NCBI RefSeq assembly: GCF_932526225.1
Contig: NC_064036.1
Span: forward strand, 434,001 to 498,000
Reading direction: 5' to 3'
DNA from: Nematostella vectensis
Lineage: Eukaryota; Cnidaria; Anthozoa; Actiniaria; Edwardsiidae
Length of the DNA stretch: 64,000 nt
Position 1 is the stretch's first letter. Each line of letters starts with the position of its first letter. The translations under genes were made by a program, and so were the position numbers. Under the pieces are notes generated by a model. It worked only from the letters and a program-made list of their open reading frames with translations. It was not told the DNA's origin and did no database searches. Below are positions 50,142-62,560 of the stretch, one piece after another.

Positions 50142-53100
50142 CCAGTTAAGCATTCTATGTATGCTTCCCTGTACAAAATGCAACCATTCAAATAGAACAT
50201 TAAAGTTCACATACTTGTTTACTTCCTCAAACTCTTTGCTTTGTGTTTTTTGTTAACTTCCTAGGAACAGATTGAATACATATAATCAATAAATCTAGCA
50301 AGCTTATTTTGCAAACTCACTTTTTTTTATTATTTTTGCGCAAAACCTATCAGGATTAAGGGGGTCCAGCACAAAGATAAAAAAACGAACTAAAAAAAAA
50401 GCCCATTGGCCTGGGATCGAACCCGGTCTGAAGAACAAAACGGAAACCATACATACGGATTACCCAATCGGTATGGCAGCACAAGGCTCTTACGGAAGGC
50501 TGTAAAGAACCCGAAGGCCCCAAGCACCGATATTTCCGAGCGAATATGCTGTACAACACTCTTGCAAGGTTATCCCAACCCGCGCATTAATGGGGAGGAC
50601 AATAACCAGGATCCCAGGCCTGTAATACGGTTACGCCACGCACAGCTCGCCGAGTTTGTGGATGACAAAAAATAGAGGTCTATTTGGGCGTCTTGGGTCC
50701 CTTGGGGACTCGCCATGCGCACGGGCGCATCTCTTTTTTTGTGTACATGACATCAAATTAGCGAAGAAAAAAGACGCTGTTTTGGTATCATGTGAAAAGC
50801 ATAAAATAAATAGAAATAAAGACGTAAGGGGGGAGAATATTGACATATTCATATTAGAATATTGACAAAATCCGCAATATTGTCTATGCTGACTAAGTAA
50901 AGCTGTATTTTACTTTAAAGGGGCAGCAGCATAGTACTGCGCATGTCTGGAGTCAGTGTTTATTGTAGGCTTTTAAGTGTCTACAAACAGTTGAACTTTT
51001 TAAAAGCTGTCAATACCTTATTAAATAATATGCAATATTATATTGAAAACTATGTTAATTGACAGTTTGTGGTCATTTTTGTTTGTTTTGTTTAAAGTCT
51101 CCCACATGTACCAAAAGCTCATAAGTCAGTATTAGAATTTCACTGAAGTTCATTGTGTCAGGGCTCTAGAGCTATTGCAAATCTCTTAACCATGACACTC
51201 CCCTTTTAAAGAAAAGTAAATAAAATCAAAATTGTTGGTGGGGGTCTCTGTTGTGTTTGTTTTCTTTTTAGTTTTGTTCTATTATTATTATTATTTTCTT
51301 TTTTAGAGGGGGAGGGGAATTCAGCTAAAAATAGCCAAGGGTCAATTCAAGCAACTAGTACAAAAGATGTTTTTTTGCAGTCCTTTATTCAATATATTCA
51401 AGGTTATCATGCAATTCTGTTGTTTGACTGCATATATATATTTTTTCTTTCTTTTCATTACAAGTGCTATATGTGTAAGTGGTGACCATAGCTATGATTA
51501 CTATTATTTAGAATATCTTTTTACCTACTAACAGAAAACAACTTGACTGCAAAACACTTACTGTAGGGCACTCGATATTAGGCATTACTTTCATGTGGAT
51601 GTAAGGGTGAAATGTCAAAACCTTCATTAACCCGTGAACTACGCTTTAGCGTATTACACTTTGTTGTGATCTGATTCTATTTATCTTTTTTGTGTTTTAC
51701 TAACTATTACCGTTTAACTATCACACTTTGTTTCACGGGTTAATGAAAACCACTCTAATTACTTACAGTAGTTCTTTTTACAGTAGTTACAGTAGTTCTT
51801 TTTGGGACTTACAGTAGTTCTTTTTGGGACTCGCCATGCGCACGGGCGCATCTCTTTTTTTGTGTACATGACATCAAATTAGCGAAGAAAAAAGACGCTG
51901 TTTTGGTATCATGTGAAAAGCATAAAATAAATAGAAATAAAGACGTAAGGGGGGAGAATATTGACATATTCATATTAGAATATTGACAAAATCCGCTATA
52001 TTGTCTACGCTGACTAAGCAAAGCTGTATTTTACTTTAAAGGGGCAGCAGCATAGTACTGCGCATGTCTGGAGTCAGTGTTTATTGTAGGCTTTTAAGTG
52101 TCTACAAACAGTTGAACTTTTTAAAAGCTGTCAATACCTTATTAAATAATATGCAATATTATATTGAAAACTATGTTAATGGACAGTTTGTGGTCATTTT
52201 TTTTGTTTTGTTTAAAGTCTCCCACATGTACCAAAAGCTCATAAGTCAGTATTAGAATTTCACTGAAGTTCATTTTGTCAGGGCTCTAGAGCTATTGCAA
52301 ATCTCTTAACCATGAAACTCCCCCTTTAAGGGAAAGTAAAAAAAATATCAAAATTGTTGGTGGGGGTCTCTGCTGTGTTTGTTTTCTTTTTAGTTTTGTT
52401 CTATTATTATTATTATTTTCTTTTTTAGAGGAGGAGTGGAATTCAGCTAAAAATAGCCAAGGGTCAATTCAAGCAACTAGTACAAAAGATGTTTTTTTGC
52501 AGTCCTTTATTCAATATATTCAAGGTTATCATGCAATTCTGTTGTTTGACTGCATATATATATTTTTTCTTTCTTTTCATTACAAGTGCTATATGTGTAA
52601 GTGGTGACCATAGCTATGATTACTATTATTTAGAATAATTTTTTACCTACTAACAGAAAACAACTTGACTGCAAAACACTTACTGTAGGGCACTCGATAT
52701 TAGGCATTACTTTCATGTGGATGTAAGGTTGAGATGTCAAAACCTTCATTAACCCGTGAACTACGCTTTAGCGTATTACACTTTGTTGTGATCTGATTCT
52801 ATTTATCTTTTTTGTGTTTTACTAACTATTACCGTTTAACTATCACACTTTGTTTCACGGGTTAATGAAAACCACTCTAATTACTTACAGTAGTTCTTTT
52901 TTAATATTATTATTTACTTGTATAATTTAGATGAGCAATACATATTTCTTTATGGCTTTGTAGAGCTCATCTCGTTCCTCATAAATAACAAACAAAATGA
53001 AGTTTGTTCTTATTTTGGTGCAAAGGAATCTACAGTAGTTTTCTAATCAGATAATTGTTTTTCTTTTAACACTCACCTGTTATTTCAACAGCCTTACTTG

Positions 53101-53264
53101 AGTTTGCTTGTCTCAGAAATAGACCTTGCTTAATAAACAAAGACATGTTACAAACTTATTTAATAATAGGTAACAACTGCAATATTGTATGAAGAGAGTG
53201 CCCCTCTCTTCCCTCTGCTATTGTTCAAATTATGCTCAATAAACTTTTACCTCTTCCCTCTCCA
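50142..53264 (+). repeat. Unit 26 (3,123 bp), compound unit
   Basis: Two partial units are fused. The first runs from 50142 to the junction at 51,765-51,825 and contains GC block 50401-50730 and an inverted-repeat element at 51623-51747. The second resumes at 51826 inside the GC block (GGGACTCGCC) and runs to the end, with a second inverted-repeat element at 52745-52869. About 1.1 kb is present twice. The second part begins without the first 300 bp of the GC block, so it lacks the box-B-like motif. Confidence 0.95.
51765..51830 (+). other. Complex rearrangement junction, first copy
   Basis: The 15-mer ACAGTAGTTCTTTTT occurs three times (51765-51779, 51789-51803, 51811-51825). Between the first two lies ACAGTAGTT (51780-51788), and between the last two lies GGGACTT (51804-51810). 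After the third copy the sequence continues as GGGACTCGCC, the GC-block position at about +299. The normal continuation of the first copy would be AATATTATTA. GGGACT plus ACTTACAG overlap by ACT, as if synthesis jumped to the GC block, back, and to the GC block again. The result is a 1.1 kb partial tandem duplication. Confidence 0.9.
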
Positions 53265-55273
53265 CCAGTTAAGCATTCTATGTATGCTTCCCTGTACAAA
53301 ATGCAACCCTTCAAATAGAACATTAAAGTTCACATACTTGTTTACTTCCTCAAACTCTTTGCTTTGTGTTTTTTGTTAACTTCCTAGGAACAAATTGAAT
53401 ACATATAATCAATAAATCTAGCAAGCTTATTTTGCAAACTCACTTTTTTTTATTATTTTTGCGCAAAACCTATCAGGATTAAGGGGGTCCAGCACAAAGA
53501 AAAAAAAACGAACTAAAAAAAAAGCCCATTGGCCTGGGATCGAACCCGGTCTGAAGAACAAAACGGAAACAATACATACGGATTACCCAATCGGTATGGC
53601 AGCACAAGGCTTTTACGTAAGGCTGTAAAGAACCCGAAGGCCCCAAGCACCGATATTTCCGAGCGAATATGCTGTACAACACTCTTGCAAGGTTATCCCA
53701 ACCCGCGCATTAATGGGGAGGACAATAACCAGGATCCCAGGCCTGTAATACGGTTATGCCACGCACAGCTCGCCGAGATTGTGGATGACAAAAAATAGAG
53801 GTCTATTTGGGCGTCTTGGGTCCCTTGGGGACTCGCCATGCGCACGGGCGCATCTCTTTTATTGTGAACATGACATCAAATTAGCGAAGAAAAAAGACGC
53901 TGTTTTGGTATCATGTGAAAAGCATAAAATAAATAGAAATAAAGACGTAAGGGGGGGGAATATTGACATATTCATATTAGAATATTGACAAAATCCGCAA
54001 TATTGTCTATGCTGACTAAGTAAAGCTGTATTTTACTTTACAGGGGCAGCAGCATAGTACTGCGCATGTCTGGAGTCAGTGTTTATTGTAGGCTTTTAAG
54101 TGTCTACAAACAGTTGAACTTTTTAAAAGCTGTCAATACCTTATTAAATAATATGCAATATTATATTGAAAACTATGTTAATTGACAGTTTGTGGTCATT
54201 TTTGTTTGTTTTGTTTAAAGTCTCCCACATGTACGAAAAGCTCATAAGTCAGTATTAGAATTTCACTGAAGTTCATTGTGTCAGGGCTCTAGAGCTATTG
54301 CAAATCTCTTAACCATGACACTCCCCTTTTAAACGAAAGTAAATAAAATCAAAATTGTTGGTGAGGGTCTCTGTTGTGTTTGTTTTCTTTTTAGTTTTGT
54401 TCTATTATTATTATTATTTTCTTTTTTAGAGGGGGAGGGGAATTCAGCTAAAAATAGCCAAGGGTCAATTCAAGCAACTAGTACAAAAGATGTTTTTTTT
54501 GCAGTCCTTTATTCAATATATTCAAGGTTATCATGCAATTCTGTTGTTTGACTCGATATATATATATTTTTTTTTTCTTTATTTTCATTACAAGTTCTAT
54601 ATGTGTAAGTGGTGACCATAGCTATGATTACTATTATTTAGAATATTTTTTACCTACTAACAGAAAACAACTTGACTGCAAAACATTTACTGTAGGGCAC
54701 TCGATATTAGGCATTACTTTCATGTGGATGTAAGGGTGAAATGTCAAAACCTTCATTAACCCGTGATCTACGCTTTAGCGTATTACACTTTGTGGTGATC
54801 TGATTCTATTGTACTTTTTTTTGTGTTTTACTAACAATTACCGTTTAACTATCACACTTTGTTTCACGGGTTAATGAAAACCACTCTAATTACTTACAGT
54901 AGTTCTTTTTTAATATTATTATTTACTTGTATAATTTAGATGAGCAATACATATTTCTTTATGGCTTTGTAGAGCTCATCTCGTTCCTCATAAATAACAA
55001 ACAAAATGAAGTTTGTTCTTATTTTGGTGCAAAGGAATCTACAGTAGTTTTCTAATCAGATAATTGTTTTTCTTTTAACACTCACCTGTTATTTCAACAG
55101 CCTTACTTGAGTTTGCTTGTCTCAGAAATAGACCTTGCTTAATAAACAAAGACATGTTACAAACTTATTTAATAATAGGTAACAACTGCAATATTGTATG
55201 AAGAGAGTGCCCCTCTCTTCCCTCTGCTATTGTTCAAATTATGCTCAATAAACTTTTACCTCTTCCCTCTCCA
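53265..55273 (+). repeat. Unit 27 (2,009 bp)
   Basis: GC-rich block from 53524, inverted-repeat element 54752-54878. Left end belongs to the neighbouring right-hand family; from about 53,550 it is unit 20 type. It carries CCCGTGATC in the left arm of the inverted repeat, as in units 20 and 24. Confidence 0.95.
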
Positions 55274-55860
55274 CCAGTTAAGCATTCTATGTATGCTTCC
55301 CTGTACAAAATGCAACCCTTCAAATAGAACATTAAAGTTCACATACTTGTTTACTTCCTCAAACTCTTTGCTTTGTGTTTTTTGTTAACTTCCTAGTAAC
55401 AAATTGAATACATATAATCAATAAATCTAGCAAGCTTATTTTGCAAACTCACTTTTTTTTATTATTTTTGCGCAAAACCTATCAGGATTAAGGGGGTCCA
55501 GCACAAAGAAAAAAAAACGAACTAAAAAAAAAAGCCCATTGGCCTGGGATCGAACCCGGTCTGAAGAACAAAACGGAAACCATACATACGGATTACCCAA
55601 TCGGTATGGCAGCACAAGGCTTTTACGGAAGGCTGTAAAGAACCCGAAGGCCCCAAGCACCGATATTTCCGAGCGAATATGCTGTACAACACTCTTGCAA
55701 GGTTATCCCAACCCGCGCATTAATGGGGAGGACAATAACCAGGATCCCAGGCCTGTAATACGGTTACGCCACGCACAGCTCGCCGAGATTGTGGATGACA
55801 AAAAATAGAGGTCTATTTGGGCGTCTTGGGTCCCTTGGGGACTCGCCATGCGCACGGGCG
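53550..55860 (+). repeat. Block copied from units 20/21, offset 15,160 bp
   Basis: From the GC block of unit 27 into that of unit 28, the sequence follows 38.39-40.70 kb. Shared rare variants are GGAAACAATACA, ATTGTGAACATG, GTACGAAAAGC, TTAAACGAAAG, TTGGTGAGGG, AAAACATTTACTG and CCCGTGATCTACG. The match ends at about 55,865, where unit 28 has CTCTTTTTTTGTG instead of CTCTTTTATTGTG. The flanking DNA on both sides belongs to another unit family, so this is a transplanted or converted block about 2.3 kb long. Confidence 0.75.
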
Positions 55861-57274
55861 CATCTCTTTTTTTGTGTACATGACATCAAATTAGCGAAGA
55901 AAAAAGACGCTGTTTTGGTATCATGTGAAAAGCATAAAATAAATAGAAATAAAGACGTAAGGGGGGAGAATATTGACATATTCATATTAGAATATTGACA
56001 AAATCCGCTATATTGTCTACGCTGACTAAGCAAAGCTGTATTTTACTTTAAAGGGGCAGCAGCATAGTACTGCGCATGTCTGGAGTCAGTGTTTATTGTA
56101 GGCTTTTAAGTGTCTACAAACAGTTGAACTTTTTAAAAGCTGTCAATACCTTATTAAATAATATGCAATATTATATTGAAAACTATGTTAATGGACAGTT
56201 TGTGGTCATTTTTTTTGTTTTGTTTAAAGTCTCCCACATGTACCAAAAGCTCATAAGTCAGTATTAGAATTTCACTGAAGTTCATTGTGTCAGGGCTCTA
56301 GAGCTATTGCAAATCTCTTAAACATGACACTCCCCCTTTAAGGGAAAGTAAAAAAATATCAAAATTGTTGGTGGGGGTCTCTTCTGTGTTTGTTTTCTTT
56401 TTAGTTTTGTTCTATTATTATTATTATTTTCTTTTTTAGAGGAGGAGGGGAATTCAGCTAAAAATAGCCAAGGGTCAATTCAAGCAACTAGTACAAAAGA
56501 TGTTTTTTTTGCAGTCCTTTATTCAATATATTCAAGGTTATCATGCAATTCTGTTGTTTGACTGCATATATATATTTTTTCTTTCTTTTCATTACAAGTG
56601 CTATATGTGTAAGTGGTGACCATAGCTATGATTACTATTATTTAGAATAATTTTTTACCTACTAACAGAAAACAACTTGACTGCAAAACACTTACTGTAT
56701 GGCACTCGATATTAGGCATTACTTTCATGTGGATGTAAGGTTGAGATGTCAAAACCTTCATTAACCCGTGAACTACGCTTTAGCGTATTACACTTTGTTG
56801 TGATCTGATTCTATTGTACTTTTTTTGTGTTTTACTAACTATTACCGTTTAACTATCACACTTTGTTTCACGGGTTAATGAAAACCACTCTAATTGCTTA
56901 CAGTAATTCTTTTTTAATATTATTATTTACTTGTATAATTTAGATGAGCAATACATATTTCTTCTTGGCCTTGTAGAGCTCATCTCGTTCCTCATAAATA
57001 ACAAGAAAATGAAGTTTGTTCTTATTTGGTGCAAAGGAATCTACATTAGTTTTCTAATCAGATAATTGTTTTTTTTTTACACTCACCTGTTATTTCAACA
57101 GCCTTACTTGAGTTTGCTTGTCTCAGAAATAGACCTTGCTTAATAAACAAAGACATGTTACAAACTTATTTAATAATAGGTAACAACTGCAATATTGTAT
57201 GAAGAGAGTGCCCCTCTCTTCCCTCTGCTATTGTTCAAATTATGCTCAATAAACTTTTACCTCTTCCCTCTCCA
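55274..57274 (+). repeat. Unit 28 (2,001 bp)
   Basis: GC-rich block from 55534, inverted-repeat element 56757-56882. Left end is unit 21 type (CCTAGTAAC); from the GC block on it follows unit 25. Confidence 0.95.
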
Positions 57275-57500
57275 CCAGTTAAGCATTCTATGTATGCTTC
57301 CCTGTACAAAATGCAACCCTTCAAATAGAACATTAAAGTTCACATATTTGTTTACTTCCTCAAACTCTTTGCTTTGTGTTTTTTGTTAACTTCCTAGGAA
57401 CAGATTGAATACATATAATCAATAAATCTAGCAAGCTTATTTTGCAAACTCACTTTTTTTTATTATTTTTGCGCAAAACCTATCAGGATTAAGGGGGTCC
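55540..57500 (+). repeat. Block matching unit 25, offset 7,132 bp
   Basis: This segment follows 48.41-50.37 kb (unit 25). Shared marks are CTCTTTTTTTGTG, CCGCTATATTG, CTAAGCAAAGC, CTCCCCCTTTAAGGG, GTCTCTTCTGTG, ACTGTATGGC, GGTTGAGATG, CTAATTGCTTAC and the shortened ATAACAAGAAAATG. The extra T in the T run before GCAGTCC (about 56,510) is a small difference. It shows that the right part of the window is assembled from reused blocks, not from one regular period. Confidence 0.78.
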
Positions 57501-59276
57501 AGCACAAAGATAAAAAAACGAACTAAAAAAAAAGCCCATTGGCCTGGGATCGAACCCGGTCTGAAGAACAAAACGGAAACCATACATACGGATTACCCAA
57601 TCGGTATGGCAGCACAAGGCTTTTACGGAAGGCTGTAAAGAACCCGAAGGCCCCAAGCACCGATATTTCCGAGCGAATATGCTGTACAACACTCTTGCAA
57701 GGTTATCCCAACCCGCGCATTAATGGGGAGGACAATAACCAGGATCCCAGGCCTGTAATACGGTTACGCCACGCACAGCTCGCCGAGATTGTGGATGACA
57801 AAAAATAGAGGTCTATTTGGGCGTCTTGGGTCCCTTGGGGACTCGCCATGCGCACGGGCGCATCTCTTCTTTTGTGTACATGACATCAAATTAGCGAAGA
57901 AAAAAGACGCTGTTTTGGTATCATGTGAAAAGCATAAAATAAATAGAAATAAAGACGTAAGGGGGGAGAATATTGACATATTCATATTAGAATATTGACA
58001 AAATCCGCAATATTGTCTATGCTGACTAAGCAAAGCTGTATTTTACTTTAAAGGGGCAGCAGCATAGTACTGCGCATGTCTGGAGTCAGTGTTTATTGTA
58101 GGCTTTTAAGTGTCTACAAACAGTTGAACTTTTTAAAAGCTGTCAATACCTTATTAAATAATATGCAATATTATATTGAAAACTATGTTAATGGACAGTT
58201 TGTGGTCATTTTTTTTGTTTTGTTTAAAGTCTCCCACATGTACCAAAAGCTCATAAGTCAGTATTAGAATTTCACTGAAGTTCATTGTGTCAGGGCTCTA
58301 GAGCTATTGCAAATCTCTTAACCATGAAACTCCCCCTTTAAGGGAAAGTAAAAAAAATATCAAAATTGTTGGTGGGGGTTTCTGCTGTGTTTGTTTTCTT
58401 TTTAGTTTTGTTCTATTATTATTATTATTTTCTTTTTTAGAGGAGGAGGGGAATTCAGCTAAAAATAGCCAAGGGTCAATTCAAGCAACTAGTACAAAAG
58501 ATGTTTTTTTGCAGTCCTTTATTCAATATATTCAAGGTTATCATGCAATTCTGTTGTTTGACTGCATATATATATTTTTTCTTTCTTTTCATTACAAGTG
58601 CTATATGTGTAAGTGGTGACCATAGCTATGATTACTATTATTTAGAATAATTTTTTACCTACTAACAGAAAACAACTTGACTGCAAAACACTTACTGTAG
58701 GGCACTCGATATTAGGCATTACTTTCATGTGGATGTAAGGTTGAGATGTCAAAACCTTCATTAACCCGTGAACTACGCTTTAGCGTATTACACTTTGTTG
58801 TGATCTGATTCTATTTATCTTTTTTGTGTTTTACTAACTATTACCGTTTAACTATCACACTTTGTTTCACGGGTTAATGAAAACCACTCTAATTACTTAC
58901 AGTAGTTCTTTTTTAATATTATTATTTACTTGTATAATTTAGATGAGCAATACATATTTCTTTATGGCTTTGTAGAGCTCATCTCGTTCCTCATAAATAA
59001 CAAACAAAATGAAGTTTGTTCTTATTTTGGTGCAAAGGAATCTACAGTAGTTTTCTAATCAGATAATTGTTTTTCTTTTAACACTCACCTGTTATTTCAA
59101 CAGCCTTACTTGAGTTTGCTTGTCTCAGAAATAGACCTTGCTTAATAAACAAAGACATGTTACAAACTTATTTAATAATAGGTAACAACTGCAATATTGT
59201 ATGAAGAGAGTGCCCCTCTCTTCCCTCTGCTATTGTTCAAATTATGCTCAATAAACTTTTACCTCTTCCCTCTCCA
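57275..59276 (+). repeat. Unit 29 (2,002 bp)
   Basis: GC-rich block from 57534, inverted-repeat element 58757-58881. Private CTCTTCTTTTGTG and CACATATTTG. The right half follows the second part of unit 26 (offset 6,012 bp), with CATGAAACTCC and TATTTATCTTTT. Confidence 0.95.
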
Positions 59277-62200
59277 CCAGTTAAGCATTCTATGTATGCT
59301 TCCCTGTACAAAATGCAACCCTTCAAATAGAACATTAAAGTTCACATACTTGTTTACTTCCTCAAACTCTTTGCTCTGTGTTTTTTGTTAACTTCCTAGG
59401 AACAAATTGAATACATATAATCAATAAATCTAGCAAGCTTATTTTGCAAACTCACTTTTTTTTATTATTTTTGCGCAAAACCTATCAGGATTAAGGGGGT
59501 CCAGCACAAAGAAAAAAAAACGAACTAAAAAAAAAGCCCATTGGCCTGGGATCGAACCCGGTCTGAAGAACAAAACGGAAACCATACATACGGATTACCC
59601 AATCGGTATGGCAGCACAAGGCTTTTACGGAAGGCTGTAAAGAACCCGAAGGCCCCAAGCACCGATATTTCCGAGCGAATATGCTGTACAACACTCTTGC
59701 AAGGTTATCCCAACCCGCGCATTAATGGGGAGGACAATAACCAGGATCCCAGGCCTGTAATACGGTTACGCCACGCACAGCTCGCCGAGTTTGTGGATGA
59801 CAAAAAATAGAGGTCTATTTGGGCGTCTTGGGTCCCTTGGGGACTCGCCATGCGCACGGGCGCATCTCTTTTTTTGTGTACATGACATCAAATTTGCGAA
59901 GAAAAAAGACGCTGTTTTGGTATCATGTGAAAAGCATAAAATAAATAGAAATAAAGACGTAAGGGGGGAGAATATTGACATATTCATATTAGAATATTGA
60001 CAAAATCCGCAATATTGTCTATGCTGACTAAGTAAAGCTGTATTTTACTTTAAAGGGGCAGCAGCATAGTACTGCGCATGTCTGGAGTCAGTGTTTATTG
60101 TAGGCTTTTAAGTGTCTACAAACAGTTGAACTTTTTAAAAGCTGTCAATACCTTATTAAATAATATGCAATATTATATTGAAAACTATGTTAATTGACAG
60201 TTTGTGGTCATTTTTGTTTGTTTTGTTTAAAGTCTCCCACATGTACCAAAAGCTCATAAGTCAGTATTAGAATTTCACTGAAGTTCATTGTGTCAGGGCT
60301 CTAGAGCTATTGCAAATCTCTTAACCATGACACTCCCCTTTTAAAGAAAAGTAAATAAAATCAAAATTGTTGGTGGGGGTCTCTGTTGTGTTTGTTTTCT
60401 TTTTAGTTTTGTTCTATTATTATTATTATTTTCTTTTTTAGAGGGGGAGGGGAATTCAGCTAAAAATAGCCAAGGGTCAATTCAAGCAACTAGTACAAAA
60501 GATGTTTTTTTGCAGTCCTTTATTCAATATATTCAAGGTTATCATGCAATTCTGTTGTTTGACTGCATATATATATTTTTTCTTTCTTTTCATTACAAGT
60601 GCTATATGTGTAAGTGGTGACCATAGCTATGATTACTATTATTTAGAATATCTTTTTACCTACTAACAGAAAACAACTTGACTGCAAAACACTTACTGTA
60701 GGGCACTCGATATTAGGCATTACTTTCATGTGGATGTAAGGGTGAAATGTCAAAACCTTCATTAACCCGTGAACTACGCTTTAGCGTATTACACTTTGTT
60801 GTGATCTGATTCTATTTATCTTTTTTGTGTTTTACTAACTATTACCGTTTAACTATCACACTTTGTTTCACGGGTTAATGAAAACCACTCTAATTACTTA
60901 CAGTAGTTCTTTTTACAGTAGTTACAGTAGTTCTTTTTGGGACTTACAGTAGTTCTTTTTGGGACTCGCCATGCGCACGGGCGCATCTCTTTTTTTGTGT
61001 ACATGACATCAAATTAGCGAAGAAAAAAGACGCTGTTTTGGTATCATGTGAAAAGCATAAAATAAATAGAAATAAAGACGTAAGGGGGGAGAATATTGAC
61101 ATATTCATATTAGAATATTGACAAAATCCGCTATATTGTCTACGCTGACTAAGCAAAGCTGTATTTTACTTTAAAGGGGCAGCAGCATAGTACTGCGCAT
61201 GTCTGGAGTCAGTGTTTATTGTAGGCTTTTAAGTGTCTACAAACAGTTGAACTTTTTAAAAGCTGTCAATACCTTATTAAATAATATGCAATATTATATT
61301 GAAAACTATGTTAATGGACAGTTTGTGGTCATTTTTTTTGTTTTGTTTAAAGTCTCCCACATGTACCAAAAGCTCATAAGTCAGTATTAGAATTTCACTG
61401 AAGTTCATTGTGTCAGGGCTCTAGAGCTATTGCAAATCTCTTAACCATGAAACTCCCCCTTTAAGGGAAAGTAAAAAAAATATCAAAATTGTTGGTGGGG
61501 GTCTCTGCTGTGTTTGTTTTCTTTTTAGTTTTGTTCTATTATTATTATTATTTTCTTTTTTAGAGGAGGAGTGGAATTCAGCTAAAAATAGCCAAGGGTC
61601 AATTCAAGCAACTAGTACAAAAGATGTTTTTTTGCAGTCCTTTATTCAATATATTCAAGGTTATCATGCAATTCTGTTGTTTGACTGCATATATATATTT
61701 TTTCTTTCTTTTCATTACAAGTGCTATATGTGTAAGTGGTGACCATAGCTATGATTACTATTATTTAGAATAATTTTTTACCTACTAACAGAAAACAACT
61801 TGACTGCAAAACACTTACTGTAGGGCACTCGATATTAGGCATTACTTTCATGTGGATGTAAGGTTGAGATGTCAAAACCTTCATTAACCCGTGAACTACG
61901 CTTTAGCGTATTACACTTTGTTGTGATCTGATTCTATTTATCTTTTTTGTGTTTTACTAACTATTACCGTTTAACTATCACACTTTGTTTCACGGGTTAA
62001 TGAAAACCACTCTAATTACTTACAGTAGTTCTTTTTTAATATTATTATTTACTTGTATAATTTAGATGAGCAATACATATTTCTTTATGGCTTTGTAGAG
62101 CTCATCTCGTTCCTCATAAATAACAAACAAAATGAAGTTTGTTCTTATTTTGGTGCAAAGGAATCTACAGTAGTTTTCTAATCAGATAATTGTTTTTCTT

Positions 62201-62399
62201 TTAACACTCACCTGTTATTTCAACAGCCTTACTTGAGTTTGCTTGTCTCAGAAATAGACCTTGCTTAATAAACAAAGACATGTTACAAACTTATTTAATA
62301 ATAGGTAACAACTGCAATATTGTATGAAGAGAGTGCCCCTCTCTTCCCTCTGCTATTGTTCAAATTATGCTCAATAAACTTTTACCTCTTCCCTCTCCA
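59277..62399 (+). repeat. Unit 30 (3,123 bp), compound unit
   Basis: Same structure and junction as unit 26. GC block from 59536, first inverted-repeat element 60758-60882, junction 60,900-60,960, resumption at 60961, second inverted-repeat element 61880-62004. TTTGCTCTGTG near 59,371 is shared with unit 31. Confidence 0.95.
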
Positions 62400-62560
62400 C
62401 CAGTTAAGCATTCTATGTATGCTTCCCTGTACAAAATGCAACCCTTCAAATAGAACATTAAAGTTCACATACTTGTTTACTTCCTCAAACTCTTTGCTCT
62501 GTGTTTTTTGTTAACTTCCTAGGAACAAATTGAATACATATAATCAATAAATCTAGCAAG
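59530..62560 (+). repeat. Second 3.1 kb compound unit, offset 9,135 bp
   Basis: Most of unit 30 repeats unit 26 (50.4-53.4 kb) at an offset of 9,135 bp, including the odd junction and the variants GCCGAGTTTGTGG, TTTAAAGAAAAG and GGAGGAGTGG. Differences are CAAATTTGCG against CAAATTAGCG (about 59,892) and TTCATTGTG against TTCATTTTG (52,271 region). Because the complex junction is identical, the two 3.1 kb units descend from one rearrangement by copying. Confidence 0.88.
60900..60965 (+). other. Complex rearrangement junction, second copy
   Basis: The same three 15-mers are found at 60900-60914, 60924-60938 and 60946-60960, with identical spacers and the same resumption at GGGACTCGCC. The identity of every small insertion with the copy at 51.77 kb shows common descent, at an offset of 9,135 bp. 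Confidence 0.9.
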
